Shown here: positions 24,268 to 33,408 of the stretch, in pieces
Layout of the letters: each line of letters opens with the position of its first letter
Numbering within the stretch: the stretch's first letter is position 1
Virus record (IMG/VR): IMGVR_UViG_3300036791_000331
Span: 1 to 52,892 of that record
Strand: one strand, 5' to 3'
Origin: a virus
DNA: 52,892 nucleotides
Translations under genes and position numbers: made by a program
Notes under the pieces: generated by a model
Seen by the model: only the letters and a program-made list of their open reading frames with translations
Database searches by the model: none
Told to the model about the DNA's origin: nothing

Positions 24268-24684
24268 ATGGCCGATCCCGCCGCCGCGTTCCACGCCGCC
24301 CAGGACGCGGCGTTGCGAGGTTCTACACCTCTCCAGGCGTTGTTCGGTGGCGTGGTGCGCCTCTATTCGGTCGTTCCAGAGAACGCCCCGCTGCCGTTCA
24401 TCCGCATAGGCGACGACCAGATCATCGAGGACAGCACCGACTGCGCCTCGGCCTCGGATATCTTCGCGGCGGTGCATGTGTGGACCAAGCCCGACCCGCC
24501 CGGCGTCCAGCTGGGCCGGGTGATCTCCGGGGTGATCCGCGACACGCTCACCACCGACCTGATCATCACCGGCTGGGACACCGTCCTGGCGCTGTTCGTC
24601 GACACCCGCCACCTGACCGATCCTGACGGCTCCAGCCATGCCGTCATGATGTTTCATTACTTCACCACAGAGGAAGGTCCCTGA
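24268..24684 (+). CDS. Tail terminator (DUF3168-like)
   Basis: 138 aa, ATG 24268. LQALFGGVVRLYSVVPENAPLPFIRIGDDQ and HVWTKPDPPGVQLGRVISGVI fit the DUF3168 family, which caps the tail tube. Normal length and position. Confidence 0.85.
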   Translation: MADPAAAFHAAQDAALRGSTPLQALFGGVVRLYSVVPENAPLPFIRIGDDQIIEDSTDCASASDIFAAVHVWTKPDPPGVQLGRVISGVIRDTLTTDLIITGWDTVLALFVDTRHLTDPDGSSHAVMMFHYFTTEEGP

Positions 24685-24685
24685 A

Positions 24686-25243
24686 ATGGCAAGCAACCCC
24701 GTTAAGTATGCCAGTGGCGTTCTGCTGCTGGTGATGGTCGGCGACGGCGGGTCGCCCGAGGTGTTCACGGCGTTCTGCACGATCAACGCCGTGCGGACTC
24801 TGGTCGGCGACACCAAGACCAACGACTTCAACATCCCGGACTGCACCGACCCGGATGCGCTCGGCTGGCTGGCCCGCGAGAAGATTTCCATTGAATACAC
24901 CGTGACCGGCCAGGGCATCCTCAACACCCCGGACGTCATCGAGTTCTCGGCATGGCTCGCCGACACCGCCTCCCGCAACTGTCAGATCATCGTGGACGTG
25001 CCGAATGCTGACGGCGGCGTGATCTTCGCCGGTCCTTTCCACCTGACGCACTTCGAACTCACGGGCGACAGGGGCACGAAGATGGAAGCGACCCTCACCC
25101 TGATCTCGGACGGCGAGATCGTGGTGACGCCGACCCTGACAGTGGCGTCGGCCGAGGAAGAGGGCAAGCCAGCCGGGAACCGCAACCGGCGCGCCCCGTC
25201 GCGCACTGCCCATACCCGCGCACATGAGACGGAGGCCGCTTGA
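24686..25243 (+). CDS. Major tail tube protein
   Basis: 185 aa, ATG 24686 with GGAAGG upstream. Phage_tail_2/TP901-like tube protein: residues 1-155 hold the beta-rich domain (DFNIPDCTDPDALGWL, SIEYTVTGQGIL, NADGGVIFAGPFHL, EATLTLISDGEIVV). The last 30 residues are a basic, disordered tail (RNRRAPSRTAHTRAHE). Confidence 0.86.
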   Translation: MASNPVKYASGVLLLVMVGDGGSPEVFTAFCTINAVRTLVGDTKTNDFNIPDCTDPDALGWLAREKISIEYTVTGQGILNTPDVIEFSAWLADTASRNCQIIVDVPNADGGVIFAGPFHLTHFELTGDRGTKMEATLTLISDGEIVVTPTLTVASAEEEGKPAGNRNRRAPSRTAHTRAHETEAA

Positions 25244-25719
25244 GCCGGGGTGGTGACGTCACCCGCCTGTGGGGAGACCAAGAGCGCAGCTTTCGGCTCG
25301 GGATCGGCGAGTGGCGGAAAATTCAGGAGACGTGCAACGCTGGCCCGGCCGAGATCGCCTCGCGCCTCTCGATGTGGGCGGCGATGCAGGCGCGGATGCC
25401 CAAGGCGTCGTTCCTCGATCTCCTGGCGGCCGGAGGGCTCGGCGCGTGGCGTGTCGATGATATCCGCGAGCCGATCTATCGGGGCCTGATCGGCGGCGGC
25501 ATGGCGCCGACTGCGGCCGGGCGGCTGATGCTCGATCTCCACGACTCGCGCCCGCTGACCGAGAACATCGCCCTGGCCCTGGAGATCGTCCTGGCCTCGC
25601 TGGTCGGCCCCGAGGATGAGCCGGTGGGGGAGCCTTTGGGGGAGGACGAGGCCCGGAACGGGAGCCCCTCCCCCGTGGAAAGCTACGCTTCGCCGACTAC
25701 TACGGAGCGGGTGCAGTGA
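25240..25719 (+). CDS. Tail assembly chaperone (gpG-like; GTA-type)
   Basis: 159 aa from TTG 25240, which overlaps the tube gene's stop. GDQERSFRLGIGEWRKIQETCNAGPAEIASRL is typical of the chaperone family seen in alphaproteobacterial gene transfer agents (DUF3356-like). It holds a T_TTG_GGG slippery heptamer at codons 132-134; a -1 slip there joins it in frame to the 25719-25868 sequence, giving a gpGT-like product of about 209 aa. Chaperones of this type coat the tape measure protein before tube assembly. Confidence 0.82.
   Translation: MSRGGDVTRLWGDQERSFRLGIGEWRKIQETCNAGPAEIASRLSMWAAMQARMPKASFLDLLAAGGLGAWRVDDIREPIYRGLIGGGMAPTAAGRLMLDLHDSRPLTENIALALEIVLASLVGPEDEPVGEPLGEDEARNGSPSPVESYASPTTTERVQ
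25635..25641 (+). promoter_or_regulatory. Programmed -1 ribosomal frameshift site
   Basis: TTTGGGG read as T_TTG_GGG in the frame of the 25240 gene fits X_XXY_YYZ. After the slip the new frame is open to TGA 25868 and passes through the ATG at 25719. GC-rich complementarity follows: GGGGGAGG (25638-25645) against 25667-25674, and GGGAG/CTCCC at 25660-25672, either of which could pause ribosomes. Confidence 0.72.
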
Positions 25720-25868
25720 TGGGCTTCACGCCTGCCGAGGTCGATGGCTGCTCCATCTGGCAGTTCCTGGCGGCCCGCGACGGCTGGATCAGGGCGAACT
25801 CGATGGATGACGACGTCGGGCCGCCGACGCCCGAGCAGCATGACGCGATGATCGCGAAGTGGACGTGA
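25719..25868 (+). CDS. Tail assembly chaperone T-domain (frameshift product tail)
   Basis: 49 codons from ATG 25719 (TGATG overlap with the previous stop), MGFTPAEVDGCSIWQFLAAR... The upstream part of the same frame back to 25641 (FADYYGAGAV before the ATG) also looks coding, so its main use is probably as the C-terminus of a frameshifted gpGT protein. Independent expression of a small GTA-type tail protein is also possible. Confidence 0.74.
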   Translation: MGFTPAEVDGCSIWQFLAARDGWIRANSMDDDVGPPTPEQHDAMIAKWT

Positions 25869-25871
25869 ACC

Positions 25872-28334
25872 ATGGCCACCGAGATAGACCGCCTCGTGGT
25901 GGTGTTCGACGCCGACTTCAAGGCGCTGTCGGCGAAGTTCGATCAGGTGGTCGCCAAGAACAAGGCCGCCAAAGCCCAGGTTGCAGAAACATGGACGGGC
26001 GAGGGCGGACTGAAGGCCATCGAAGATGCGTTCGATAGTCTCGCCGAGCACGCGGGTGCGGCGGCCGCAGATATACCAGGACTCGGGGTGGCGCTGGCCG
26101 CCCTCGGTCCGGCCGGTCTCGCAGCGGCCGCCGCGCTCGGGGCACTAATCGGAGCTTTCAGTCAGTCGAAGAAGTTTGCGGAATGGTCTGATGATCTGGT
26201 GACGACCGCCAAGGGCCTGGACCTGACCACGACCCAGGTACAGGAGTTCGATCACGTCTTCACGGCGCTGGGCATCAACATCGAGGCCGGTCGCCAGACC
26301 CTGAAGTCGCTCTCGATCGACATCGGCAACATCACGAGCGGCGTGGCCAGGGCGCAGACGGTAAAGGTGTTCACCGAGGCGCTCAAGATCAGCCCGGACG
26401 ACCTGAAGGGCTGGGGAACGCTGGAAGAGCAGCTTCCCCACGTCCTCGACGCCATGGCCAAGATGAATGGCCAGCAGCTTCAAGGTTTTGCCCAGAGATT
26501 GCACCTGGACCCTGCTGCGATTGCCACTCTGGTCGATGCGCGCGGCAAGGTGAACGACCTCGTTGACGAGGCGCACCGCTATGGGCTGGTTGTCGATGCC
26601 GACATGGTCAAGAAGGGCGCGGAATTAAACGCCCAGCTAAAGACGACCTCGCAGATCATCGACAACGACATGAAGGTCGCCTTTGCGGGACTTGCTCCGA
26701 TCATCCTGGGGGTTGCTCAAAACATCGCCTACACGACCGGGGCGCTCAACGAGTTAATTCAGAGCTTCAAAAAGCTGGATGACCGCAACACGACGGCCTT
26801 GGAGACCGAGCGTCAAAACCTGCTGAAAGGTTACGACGCTACCTTGCGTGAGTTTCCGGGCGTCCAGCCGTCCAAGAACACAGGCCAGACCAACTTTGAC
26901 TTCGGCACGCCGAGCGACCGCCTGACGGCGAGCAGCAACCGCATCGCCCAGATCGACGCGATCCTGGCTGAGCGGGCGAAAGCGGACCAGCCGCCGCCGA
27001 CTCCGCCGCCGACGACGCTGGTCCCGCCGAAGCCGAAGCCGACGAGAACCGACACCACCCAAAAGGACCTGGACGAAGCGCAGGCGGCGCAGGCCAACGC
27101 CGAGAAGGCCGAGCTTCAGGCGACGCTGGCGCTGACCACCGGGATCGACGCCCGCGCCAAGATCGAGCAGCAGATCGCCGAAAAGGAACTTGAGGCGGCG
27201 CTCGACGGACTGGAGAAAAGGCGGGCCGCCGCCGAGAACGACAAGGGCCTTCAGGGCGCGAAGCGGGCCGCCACACTCAAGTCGATCAACGACGACATCA
27301 ACGCGGCCGAGATCGCCTTGATGAACGCCGAGATCAGCAAGGAAAAGCTGGCCGCGCAACAGGATCAGGTCGCCAAGATCGAGGCGAACACCGCGCAGAT
27401 CAGCGCCGACACGGCGGCCCAGGCGGCGGCCCTCCAGGAGGGCGCGAACCACCTGACCGCGCTTGCCGCCCTCTCCGACGTCCAGGCCGAGCGGGCCACC
27501 TACGAGCGCCAAGCGCTGGCCGAAACCCAGGAACGCGACCGGGTCCTGGCCGACAACGTGGTGAAAAATGCCCAGTCTCAACTGGAGATGGCGACGGTAA
27601 CCGGCGACTTGGTCAAGATGGTCCAGGGCCTGACGGCTGTCGGTGTGGCTCAGGACGCCAGGACCGCGCTCACTCAGACGCACGCCGACCAGATCGCCGC
27701 CCAGAACAAGGCCCTTGAGGACCCGATCCAGAAGTACCAGGACAGTCTAAAAGACCTGAACACCATCATGTTGACCGATGGGGTCAATGCCGCCAAGAGT
27801 TTGGGCGATAGCCTCGCCGACGCCCTGGTCAACGCCAAGTCGTTCGGCGACGCGGTGGACAGCGTGTTCCGAAATCTGCTTCAGCAGATAATCTCGCAGA
27901 TGCTTCAACAGAGCCTGATCTCGCCTCTATTGTCGGCATTCAGGACTCTTATTCCCGGCGCCGGAATAGCCTCGGCCTCGACATTCTCCGGCGCGGCCGC
28001 CACGCTCCAGACGGCGGCCGGAGGGTCGGACTACACCAGGGGCGGGCTGACCCTGGTCGGTGAGCAGGGGCCGGAATTGGTCAACATGCCAGTTGGCGCG
28101 CAGGTGATCCCGAACGGCGCTCTGCGAAACCTCGGCATGGGCAAGCCTTCGTCGAACGGGACGACGATCAACTTCGATAACCGGGGCGCGGTGATCTGGG
28201 AGCAGGCGGCGCGGCAGATGATGAGCTACGCCGACCGGGCGGCGATGACCGCCGGGGTCGGCGCGGTTCACGTTTCGCGCGCCGCCACGCCGAATGATCT
28301 CTCGCAGATGGCCAGCCGGAGACTGGGGTCATGA
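25872..28334 (+). CDS. Tail tape measure protein
   Basis: 820 aa, ATG 25872. Ala-rich hydrophobic helices at about 60-100 and 255-290, long coiled coils (residues 380-590, Ala/Glu/Gln-rich) and a conserved C-terminal region with SLADALVNAKSFGDAVDSVFRNLLQQIISQML followed by TLVGEQGPELVNMPVGAQV, the standard end of siphovirus tape measures. The protein sets tail length and takes part in DNA ejection. Confidence 0.92.
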   Translation: MATEIDRLVVVFDADFKALSAKFDQVVAKNKAAKAQVAETWTGEGGLKAIEDAFDSLAEHAGAAAADIPGLGVALAALGPAGLAAAAALGALIGAFSQSKKFAEWSDDLVTTAKGLDLTTTQVQEFDHVFTALGINIEAGRQTLKSLSIDIGNITSGVARAQTVKVFTEALKISPDDLKGWGTLEEQLPHVLDAMAKMNGQQLQGFAQRLHLDPAAIATLVDARGKVNDLVDEAHRYGLVVDADMVKKGAELNAQLKTTSQIIDNDMKVAFAGLAPIILGVAQNIAYTTGALNELIQSFKKLDDRNTTALETERQNLLKGYDATLREFPGVQPSKNTGQTNFDFGTPSDRLTASSNRIAQIDAILAERAKADQPPPTPPPTTLVPPKPKPTRTDTTQKDLDEAQAAQANAEKAELQATLALTTGIDARAKIEQQIAEKELEAALDGLEKRRAAAENDKGLQGAKRAATLKSINDDINAAEIALMNAEISKEKLAAQQDQVAKIEANTAQISADTAAQAAALQEGANHLTALAALSDVQAERATYERQALAETQERDRVLADNVVKNAQSQLEMATVTGDLVKMVQGLTAVGVAQDARTALTQTHADQIAAQNKALEDPIQKYQDSLKDLNTIMLTDGVNAAKSLGDSLADALVNAKSFGDAVDSVFRNLLQQIISQMLQQSLISPLLSAFRTLIPGAGIASASTFSGAAATLQTAAGGSDYTRGGLTLVGEQGPELVNMPVGAQVIPNGALRNLGMGKPSSNGTTINFDNRGAVIWEQAARQMMSYADRAAMTAGVGAVHVSRAATPNDLSQMASRRLGS

Positions 28335-28897
28335 CCATTGTCCTGCCGCCGCCGCCTCGGGGCGCAGTGGTCACGCCGCGCTTGGTCAGGACCGGCGGCG
28401 ACCTGACCTCGACTCTCGGCGGCCCGACCCAGCGGATCACCCGCGTCGGCTCGCGCTATGCCTGTGACATCCAGCTGCCGCCGCTGGATGCGGACTGCGC
28501 GGCCTCCTGGCTGGCCTGTCAGCTTGAAGCCGAGGCGATGGGCTCGACCGTGAGCCTGCCCATGCCGCAGATGATCCCGGCGGCCAGGACCATGGCCTTC
28601 GTGACCGGCTCGGGGAACTCCGGCGGCAACGTGATCACCGTCGATGGCAATGAGCGCCCTCCGGTCGGGGCGTGGCTGTCGGTCAGCGTCGGCGGCCGCA
28701 GCTATCTGCATTTCGCCACTGCGCAGACAGGAACGCACGGTCTCCAGGTCGGGCCCCTCCTGCGTGTCACCTTCCCGAGCGGCACCGCCATCGAAGTCGA
28801 GACCCCGCTGCTGGAGGGCTACCTGGACGACCCGGCGTGGTCGGTCGAGTTTTTCCGCTTCGTCGGTAACAAGTTCACCATCACCGAGAGTGCGTGA
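28331..28897 (+). CDS. Distal tail protein
   Basis: 188 aa, ATG 28331, four-base overlap with the tape measure. Beta-rich; QRITRVGSRYACDIQLPPLDADCAASWLACQLEAEA resembles the distal tail/rim proteins found between tape measure and DUF2163-type genes in gene-transfer-agent-like tails. Function inferred mainly from position. Confidence 0.7.
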   Translation: MTIVLPPPPRGAVVTPRLVRTGGDLTSTLGGPTQRITRVGSRYACDIQLPPLDADCAASWLACQLEAEAMGSTVSLPMPQMIPAARTMAFVTGSGNSGGNVITVDGNERPPVGAWLSVSVGGRSYLHFATAQTGTHGLQVGPLLRVTFPSGTAIEVETPLLEGYLDDPAWSVEFFRFVGNKFTITESA

Positions 28898-29511
28898 TGC
28901 CTGACGCTGGCGGATATCTGGCCGACCAGTTCGAGCCACCTTCGCTCCTGCTGTTCGTGGCGGTCGAAATCGAGTTGGACAGTGGTTTCCTGCGCCTCAT
29001 AGACGGCTCAGGGTCGGTGTCGTTCCTCGGGCGCACCTTCACCGGCCTCGATCCCGAATTCGGCGTCCTGGCCGGGTTCGACGTGGTCACGGACGGCTTC
29101 GGGAACACCGCGCCCTCCCTGAACGTGACCATCAACCCGCCGACGTCGAGCGCCGCTGCGATCCTGGCCAGCGAGGATATGCAGGGCAAGACGGTGTCGA
29201 TCTGGCTCGGGCTCCTGACCCCTGGCGCAGGCGTGGTTCAGGACCCGCTGCTGGTGTTTTCGGGCCAAGTCGATCAAGGTGTGCTGAGCGTCGGTATCGG
29301 CTCGCGCAGTATTGCGCTGGCTTGTGTCAGCATCTGGGAACTCATGTTTGACGACAACCAAGGGGTCAGGCTGACCAATGCCTATCATCAGGCGGCGTGG
29401 CCGGGTGAGCTTGGCCTGGAGTACGTCACCGCCGTGACGCGCCAGCTTCCATGGGGCGCAGACACGCCACGTCCGCAGGTGGTCGCCGATGCGCTTACAG
29501 TCAAGCTATAA
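28897..29511 (+). CDS. Tail hub protein (DUF2163-like)
   Basis: 204 aa from ATG 28897 (a GTG at 28894 is one codon upstream). Beta-rich with SVSFLGRTFTGLDPEFGV, VTINPPTSSAAAILASEDMQGKTVSIWLG and a C-terminal FDDNQGVRLTNAYHQAAWPGE typical of baseplate hub proteins. Located between distal tail and peptidase genes, matching the GTA-like order. Confidence 0.74.
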   Translation: MPDAGGYLADQFEPPSLLLFVAVEIELDSGFLRLIDGSGSVSFLGRTFTGLDPEFGVLAGFDVVTDGFGNTAPSLNVTINPPTSSAAAILASEDMQGKTVSIWLGLLTPGAGVVQDPLLVFSGQVDQGVLSVGIGSRSIALACVSIWELMFDDNQGVRLTNAYHQAAWPGELGLEYVTAVTRQLPWGADTPRPQVVADALTVKL

Positions 29512-29953
29512 GGCCCCGCTCGTCCGCAGGGTGGAGATCGCCCAGGCCGCGCTCAACGCCTACATCGGCAAGCCCTTCGAATGGGGCAAGTACGACTGCG
29601 CCCGCCTCGGCGCGTTCGTGCTGCGTGAGGCGGGCTTCAGTCCGGGGCTGGCGAAGTTCGGCGAGTATCACTCGGACATCACCGCCAGGAAGGCGCTCCA
29701 GCGGGCCAAGGTCGGCTCCCTGGTCGAGGCTGTGGACCTGACCGGGTTGGCGCGCACGACGCCCGCAGCCTGCCTCCCGGCCGACCTGATCGCCTTCCCT
29801 GGCGAGGCGGGCTGGCAAGGGCTGGCCGTGGTCCTGGGGAACGGCCGGGTGCTCGGTTTCACCGAGTCGGTCCCGGACGGGGCCTGCTCGATCATCGCTG
29901 CGCGCCTGGAACTCGCCGTGGCCGCCTGGAGCGTCCCGCCATGGCAAAAATAG
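29489..29953 (+). CDS. Tail peptidase-like protein (DUF6950/NlpC-P60-like)
   Basis: 154 aa, ATG 29489. FEWGKYDCARLGAFVLREAGF contains the nucleophile-type Cys of the papain-like NlpC/P60 fold, but the usual His later in the chain is replaced by a VVLGNGRVLGF stretch, as in DUF6950 proteins. It could thin peptidoglycan during DNA entry or be an inactive tail structural form. Confidence 0.78.
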   Translation: MRLQSSYKAPLVRRVEIAQAALNAYIGKPFEWGKYDCARLGAFVLREAGFSPGLAKFGEYHSDITARKALQRAKVGSLVEAVDLTGLARTTPAACLPADLIAFPGEAGWQGLAVVLGNGRVLGFTESVPDGACSIIAARLELAVAAWSVPPWQK

Positions 29954-32900
29954 CCATCGCCATCGGGCTCGCGATCCTGATCGTGGTGGCCCCTCCCATC
30001 GGCGCGGCCGCGTTCGGCGTCGGCGGGAGCTTCGCGGCAGGGCTCGCGGCAGTAGGGCCTGCCTTCGGCGCGTTCATCGGCGCGGGCGCGGCCGGGATCG
30101 GGGGCGCCATCGCCGCCTGGGGCACCGTGGCCCTGTTCGCCGCGAGCGCGCTGATATCGGCCCCCAAGGTCGGGCGCGGCGCGGCCGGATCGCAGGTCAA
30201 CTTTCAGGCCGACCCCTCCGCAGGGTTTCCCTTGATGCTCGGGCGCTCGGCGACGGCGGGCAAGATCATCCACGCCAACACTGATGGCCAGGGCGACAAG
30301 AACAAGGCGCTCTACTACCTCGTCGCCCTGACCGGCGGCCCGCTGGGCAACTTCGAGAAGCTGATCGCCACGGATCAGGACTGCACCTTCGACGGCTCAG
30401 GCCGCTGCACCGCGCCAGGGACTTGGGCTGGCAAAATGTTTCTAAACGTCACGCCGGGCAATAAACCTGACGCCGTCGCTTATTATCCGGCCGGGATCAG
30501 TCAGTCTCAGTGTCCAGAGTGGACAGCTGCAAATAAACTCTCAGGGATCGCCTGCGCGTGGTGGACGATGCTCTACGACACGACGGCCTATGCCGGAGGC
30601 GTGCCGCAACCGCTGTTCGTGATCCGAGGCCCGTCAGTCTATGACCCGCGCGCCGACAGCACCTATCCGGGCGGCAGTGGGCCGCAGCGGTGGAACGATG
30701 TCACGACCTGGAGCCAGACGGGTACGGACAACCCGTTTCTGCAAGGTCTCGCATGGTGCATAGGCCGCTTCGACAACGGTAAGCTCACCCACGGTATCGG
30801 CGCGACTATCGACACTATCGATGTCGCCGCCTTCGTGGAGGGCGCCAACGTCTGTGACTATAACAACTGGACTATCGGCGGCGAGGTGCTGTCGTCCGAC
30901 AAGAAGTGGGACGTGCTGACCAGCATTCTGCAAGCTGGCGGTGGCGAGCCGATCCAGCTGGGCGGGCTCATTTCCGCATTCGTCCGCACACCGAAGGTGA
31001 TCCTGGCCACCCTGACCGGAGCCGACACCGTGGGCAATATCTCGATCACCGGGACCAAGCGCCGACGCGACCGCCTGAACCAGATCATCCCGACCTATCG
31101 CTCCGAGGCGAACAACTGGCAGCTGGTCCCGGCCGGGGCGGTGACGGTGAACGAGTATATCGGCCCGGACGGCGGGCTCAGGTCGAAAGAGGGCTCGTAC
31201 CCGCTGGTCCAGGACCCGGCGCAGGTGGCGCAGCTGGCCGCCTATGACATCCTCGATGCTCGGGAGTTCGAACCCATCGTCTTGCCGCTCGGGCCGCGCT
31301 GGCAGGGCGTCGCGCCGGGCGACTGCATCCAGATCACCGAAGACGAGTTCGGCATGGGCGAGGGCCAGCCGGTCATCATCGAGACGCGCCAGCTGGACCT
31401 CGCCGCCGGAACCGTGACGCTGACCTGTCGATCAGAGACGGCCGGGAAGCACGACTATGCTCTCGGGCGCACCCCGAACCCGCCGCCCATCCCCGGCCTC
31501 CAGCCAAGCGACCCGACCTATGTGGCCGCGCCTGATCCGGGCTCCTGGACGGCCTGGGGTGGCGTGCTCCAGGGCGCTGACGGATCGCAGGTTCCCGCCA
31601 TCGTGGTGACCGGCGCGGTGAACGACCCGAACATCAACGGGGTCATCATCGAGTATGCGCTGGAGCTTGGCACCGGGCCGCCCACCTTCGGCGACTGGGT
31701 CTCGGATATGTTCCCGGCCACGATCAGGCGCGCCGAGTTCAGGGCGGTGATCTCGGGCGCCACCTACCACGTCCAGGTGCGCTATCGCTCGGTGCGGGAT
31801 GTCGAGGGTCATCTGGTCCTGGACCTCGGGCTGGTGACCGTGGGGTCGAGCATTTCGCAGGGCGTCGCCGACATCGGCGGGCAGACTCCCGAGGAATTGC
31901 TCCAGCAGCTTGAGGATACGACCACCCTGGCGCAGAACGCCTCGGATCAGGCGGCGCAGACCGCCAGTGATCTCGTGTTCACCAACCAGAACCTGCACGA
32001 CGCCACCACACTTCCTGACGGGACGGACCTGGAAACCTACACCGTCAACAATGTAACCAGCCTGACCAACTCCAGCACTTACTCGACCACCCGGCTAGAT
32101 GCTATCGGGATCATGCGCCCGGACGGTAAGACCTTCCAGCTGTCCGACACCACGCTCTACGCTGACCCGACCAACACCTGGGGCAACTATAAGCAGAGCC
32201 TCCAGGTTTCTATCGGGAACAACACCTCCGCGATCACCACTGAACAGACCACCAGGGCCAACGCCGACAGTGCGCTCTCGACGCAGATCACCAACGTCAG
32301 TTCGACGGTTAGTGGCAACACCGCCTCGATCAACAACCTGCAAACCTCGGTCAATGGCCTGAACGCCCAGTGGGTGCTCTCGGTCTCGTCGTCGGGGCCG
32401 GGATACCAGCAGGTGGCCGGGATCAAGCTGGCGGCGAACCCGACCACCAGCAGCATCGCCTTCGTCGCCAGCCAGATCGGCTTTACCGATGGCACCACGC
32501 CAATCTTCCCGCTGGCGATAGTCGGCGGCAAAGTGATCGCGACCAACTTCCAGGCCGACGACATCAAGGCGAACACGATCACCACCAACAAGATCGTGGC
32601 GAACAATATCAGCGTCGCCAGTCGTATTCCTTGGAGCGGATCGCTATCACCTAGTGGGACTGCGCCCGGCCCGCAGATAATGTCTAGTGTGTTCAATTGT
32701 TCAGGAGGATACATAGACATCGACCTTTGGTTCAATGCCACAACATCGTCTAACCTGGAAATTGATCTAGTCTACACACTGTTTATCGACGGAGCTCAGA
32801 TCGACACCTTCGGCTGTGCTTGCCATTCTCTGAATTACGGCTCTAGCTATAATGAGGCTACATATAGTTATAAACATAAGCCAGCAGCTGGAAACCACAC

Positions 32901-33000
32901 CTATTCAGTTAACGTGTCCCAAATTACATACACAGGATCGGGTTCCGCTCTTATTAAGAGAGGCACTATGACTATTCTCGATAACAAAACACAAAGTTGA
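29941..33000 (+). CDS. Tail tip / host-specificity protein J-like
   Basis: 1019 aa, ATG 29941. A hydrophobic Gly/Ala N-terminus (residues 1-80, likely membrane-inserting), tail-tip domains (QVNFQADPSAGFPLMLGR, IIPTYRSEANNWQLVPAGAVTV, CIQITEDEFGMGEGQPVIIETRQLDL), a fibronectin-like region (520-640), coiled coil (about 650-800) and a C-terminal receptor-binding tip. From about 32620 the codons switch to AT-rich usage, so the last 125 residues were probably acquired separately. Confidence 0.88.
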   Translation: MAKIAIAIGLAILIVVAPPIGAAAFGVGGSFAAGLAAVGPAFGAFIGAGAAGIGGAIAAWGTVALFAASALISAPKVGRGAAGSQVNFQADPSAGFPLMLGRSATAGKIIHANTDGQGDKNKALYYLVALTGGPLGNFEKLIATDQDCTFDGSGRCTAPGTWAGKMFLNVTPGNKPDAVAYYPAGISQSQCPEWTAANKLSGIACAWWTMLYDTTAYAGGVPQPLFVIRGPSVYDPRADSTYPGGSGPQRWNDVTTWSQTGTDNPFLQGLAWCIGRFDNGKLTHGIGATIDTIDVAAFVEGANVCDYNNWTIGGEVLSSDKKWDVLTSILQAGGGEPIQLGGLISAFVRTPKVILATLTGADTVGNISITGTKRRRDRLNQIIPTYRSEANNWQLVPAGAVTVNEYIGPDGGLRSKEGSYPLVQDPAQVAQLAAYDILDAREFEPIVLPLGPRWQGVAPGDCIQITEDEFGMGEGQPVIIETRQLDLAAGTVTLTCRSETAGKHDYALGRTPNPPPIPGLQPSDPTYVAAPDPGSWTAWGGVLQGADGSQVPAIVVTGAVNDPNINGVIIEYALELGTGPPTFGDWVSDMFPATIRRAEFRAVISGATYHVQVRYRSVRDVEGHLVLDLGLVTVGSSISQGVADIGGQTPEELLQQLEDTTTLAQNASDQAAQTASDLVFTNQNLHDATTLPDGTDLETYTVNNVTSLTNSSTYSTTRLDAIGIMRPDGKTFQLSDTTLYADPTNTWGNYKQSLQVSIGNNTSAITTEQTTRANADSALSTQITNVSSTVSGNTASINNLQTSVNGLNAQWVLSVSSSGPGYQQVAGIKLAANPTTSSIAFVASQIGFTDGTTPIFPLAIVGGKVIATNFQADDIKANTITTNKIVANNISVASRIPWSGSLSPSGTAPGPQIMSSVFNCSGGYIDIDLWFNATTSSNLEIDLVYTLFIDGAQIDTFGCACHSLNYGSSYNEATYSYKHKPAAGNHTYSVNVSQITYTGSGSALIKRGTMTILDNKTQS

Positions 33001-33010
33001 GGGCCCAGCC

Positions 33011-33406
33011 ATGATACCCGGAGCCTTTTCTCTGAACATCTATCGCGGCGATACCCACGCCTGGAGGTTCACGCTATGGCAGGATGACGCCAGGACGGTC
33101 CCGGTTGATCTAACCAACGTGGCGGTGAAGTCCGAGATCAGGGACCGGCCCGCCGGGGCGGTGATCCAGCCGCTTGCCCTGGCGGTCACCCTGCCCAACA
33201 TCATCGACGCCACCCTGACCTCGGCGCTCACCGCGCAGCTGCCGACCTCGGGGCGCTGGGACTTGCAATTGACGGACGTGGCCGGTTGGGTCTCGACGGT
33301 CCTGGCCGGGACGGTCACTGTTCTGGGCGATGTCACCGACAGCACCGGAGAGCCTTCGGCGGCGGCGGCCCGGCGGCGACGGACCGGGCACTTCGCGGAG
33401 GCTTGA
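33011..33406 (+). CDS. Beta-rich tail-associated protein
   Basis: 131 aa, ATG 33011. LNIYRGDTHAWRFTLWQDDARTVPVDLTN...SEIRDRPAG...WDLQLTDVAGWVSTVLAGTVTVLGDVT has the shape of BppU-like or Ig-like baseplate domains found before fibre genes. Likely a fibre-attachment protein. Confidence 0.7.
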   Translation: MIPGAFSLNIYRGDTHAWRFTLWQDDARTVPVDLTNVAVKSEIRDRPAGAVIQPLALAVTLPNIIDATLTSALTAQLPTSGRWDLQLTDVAGWVSTVLAGTVTVLGDVTDSTGEPSAAAARRRRTGHFAEA

Positions 33407-33408
33407 GC

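Noticed and set aside
29489-29953. Endolysin
   Set aside because: It has the Cys of an NlpC/P60-like fold, but its position among tail genes and the missing His point to a tail protein, not a lysis enzyme.
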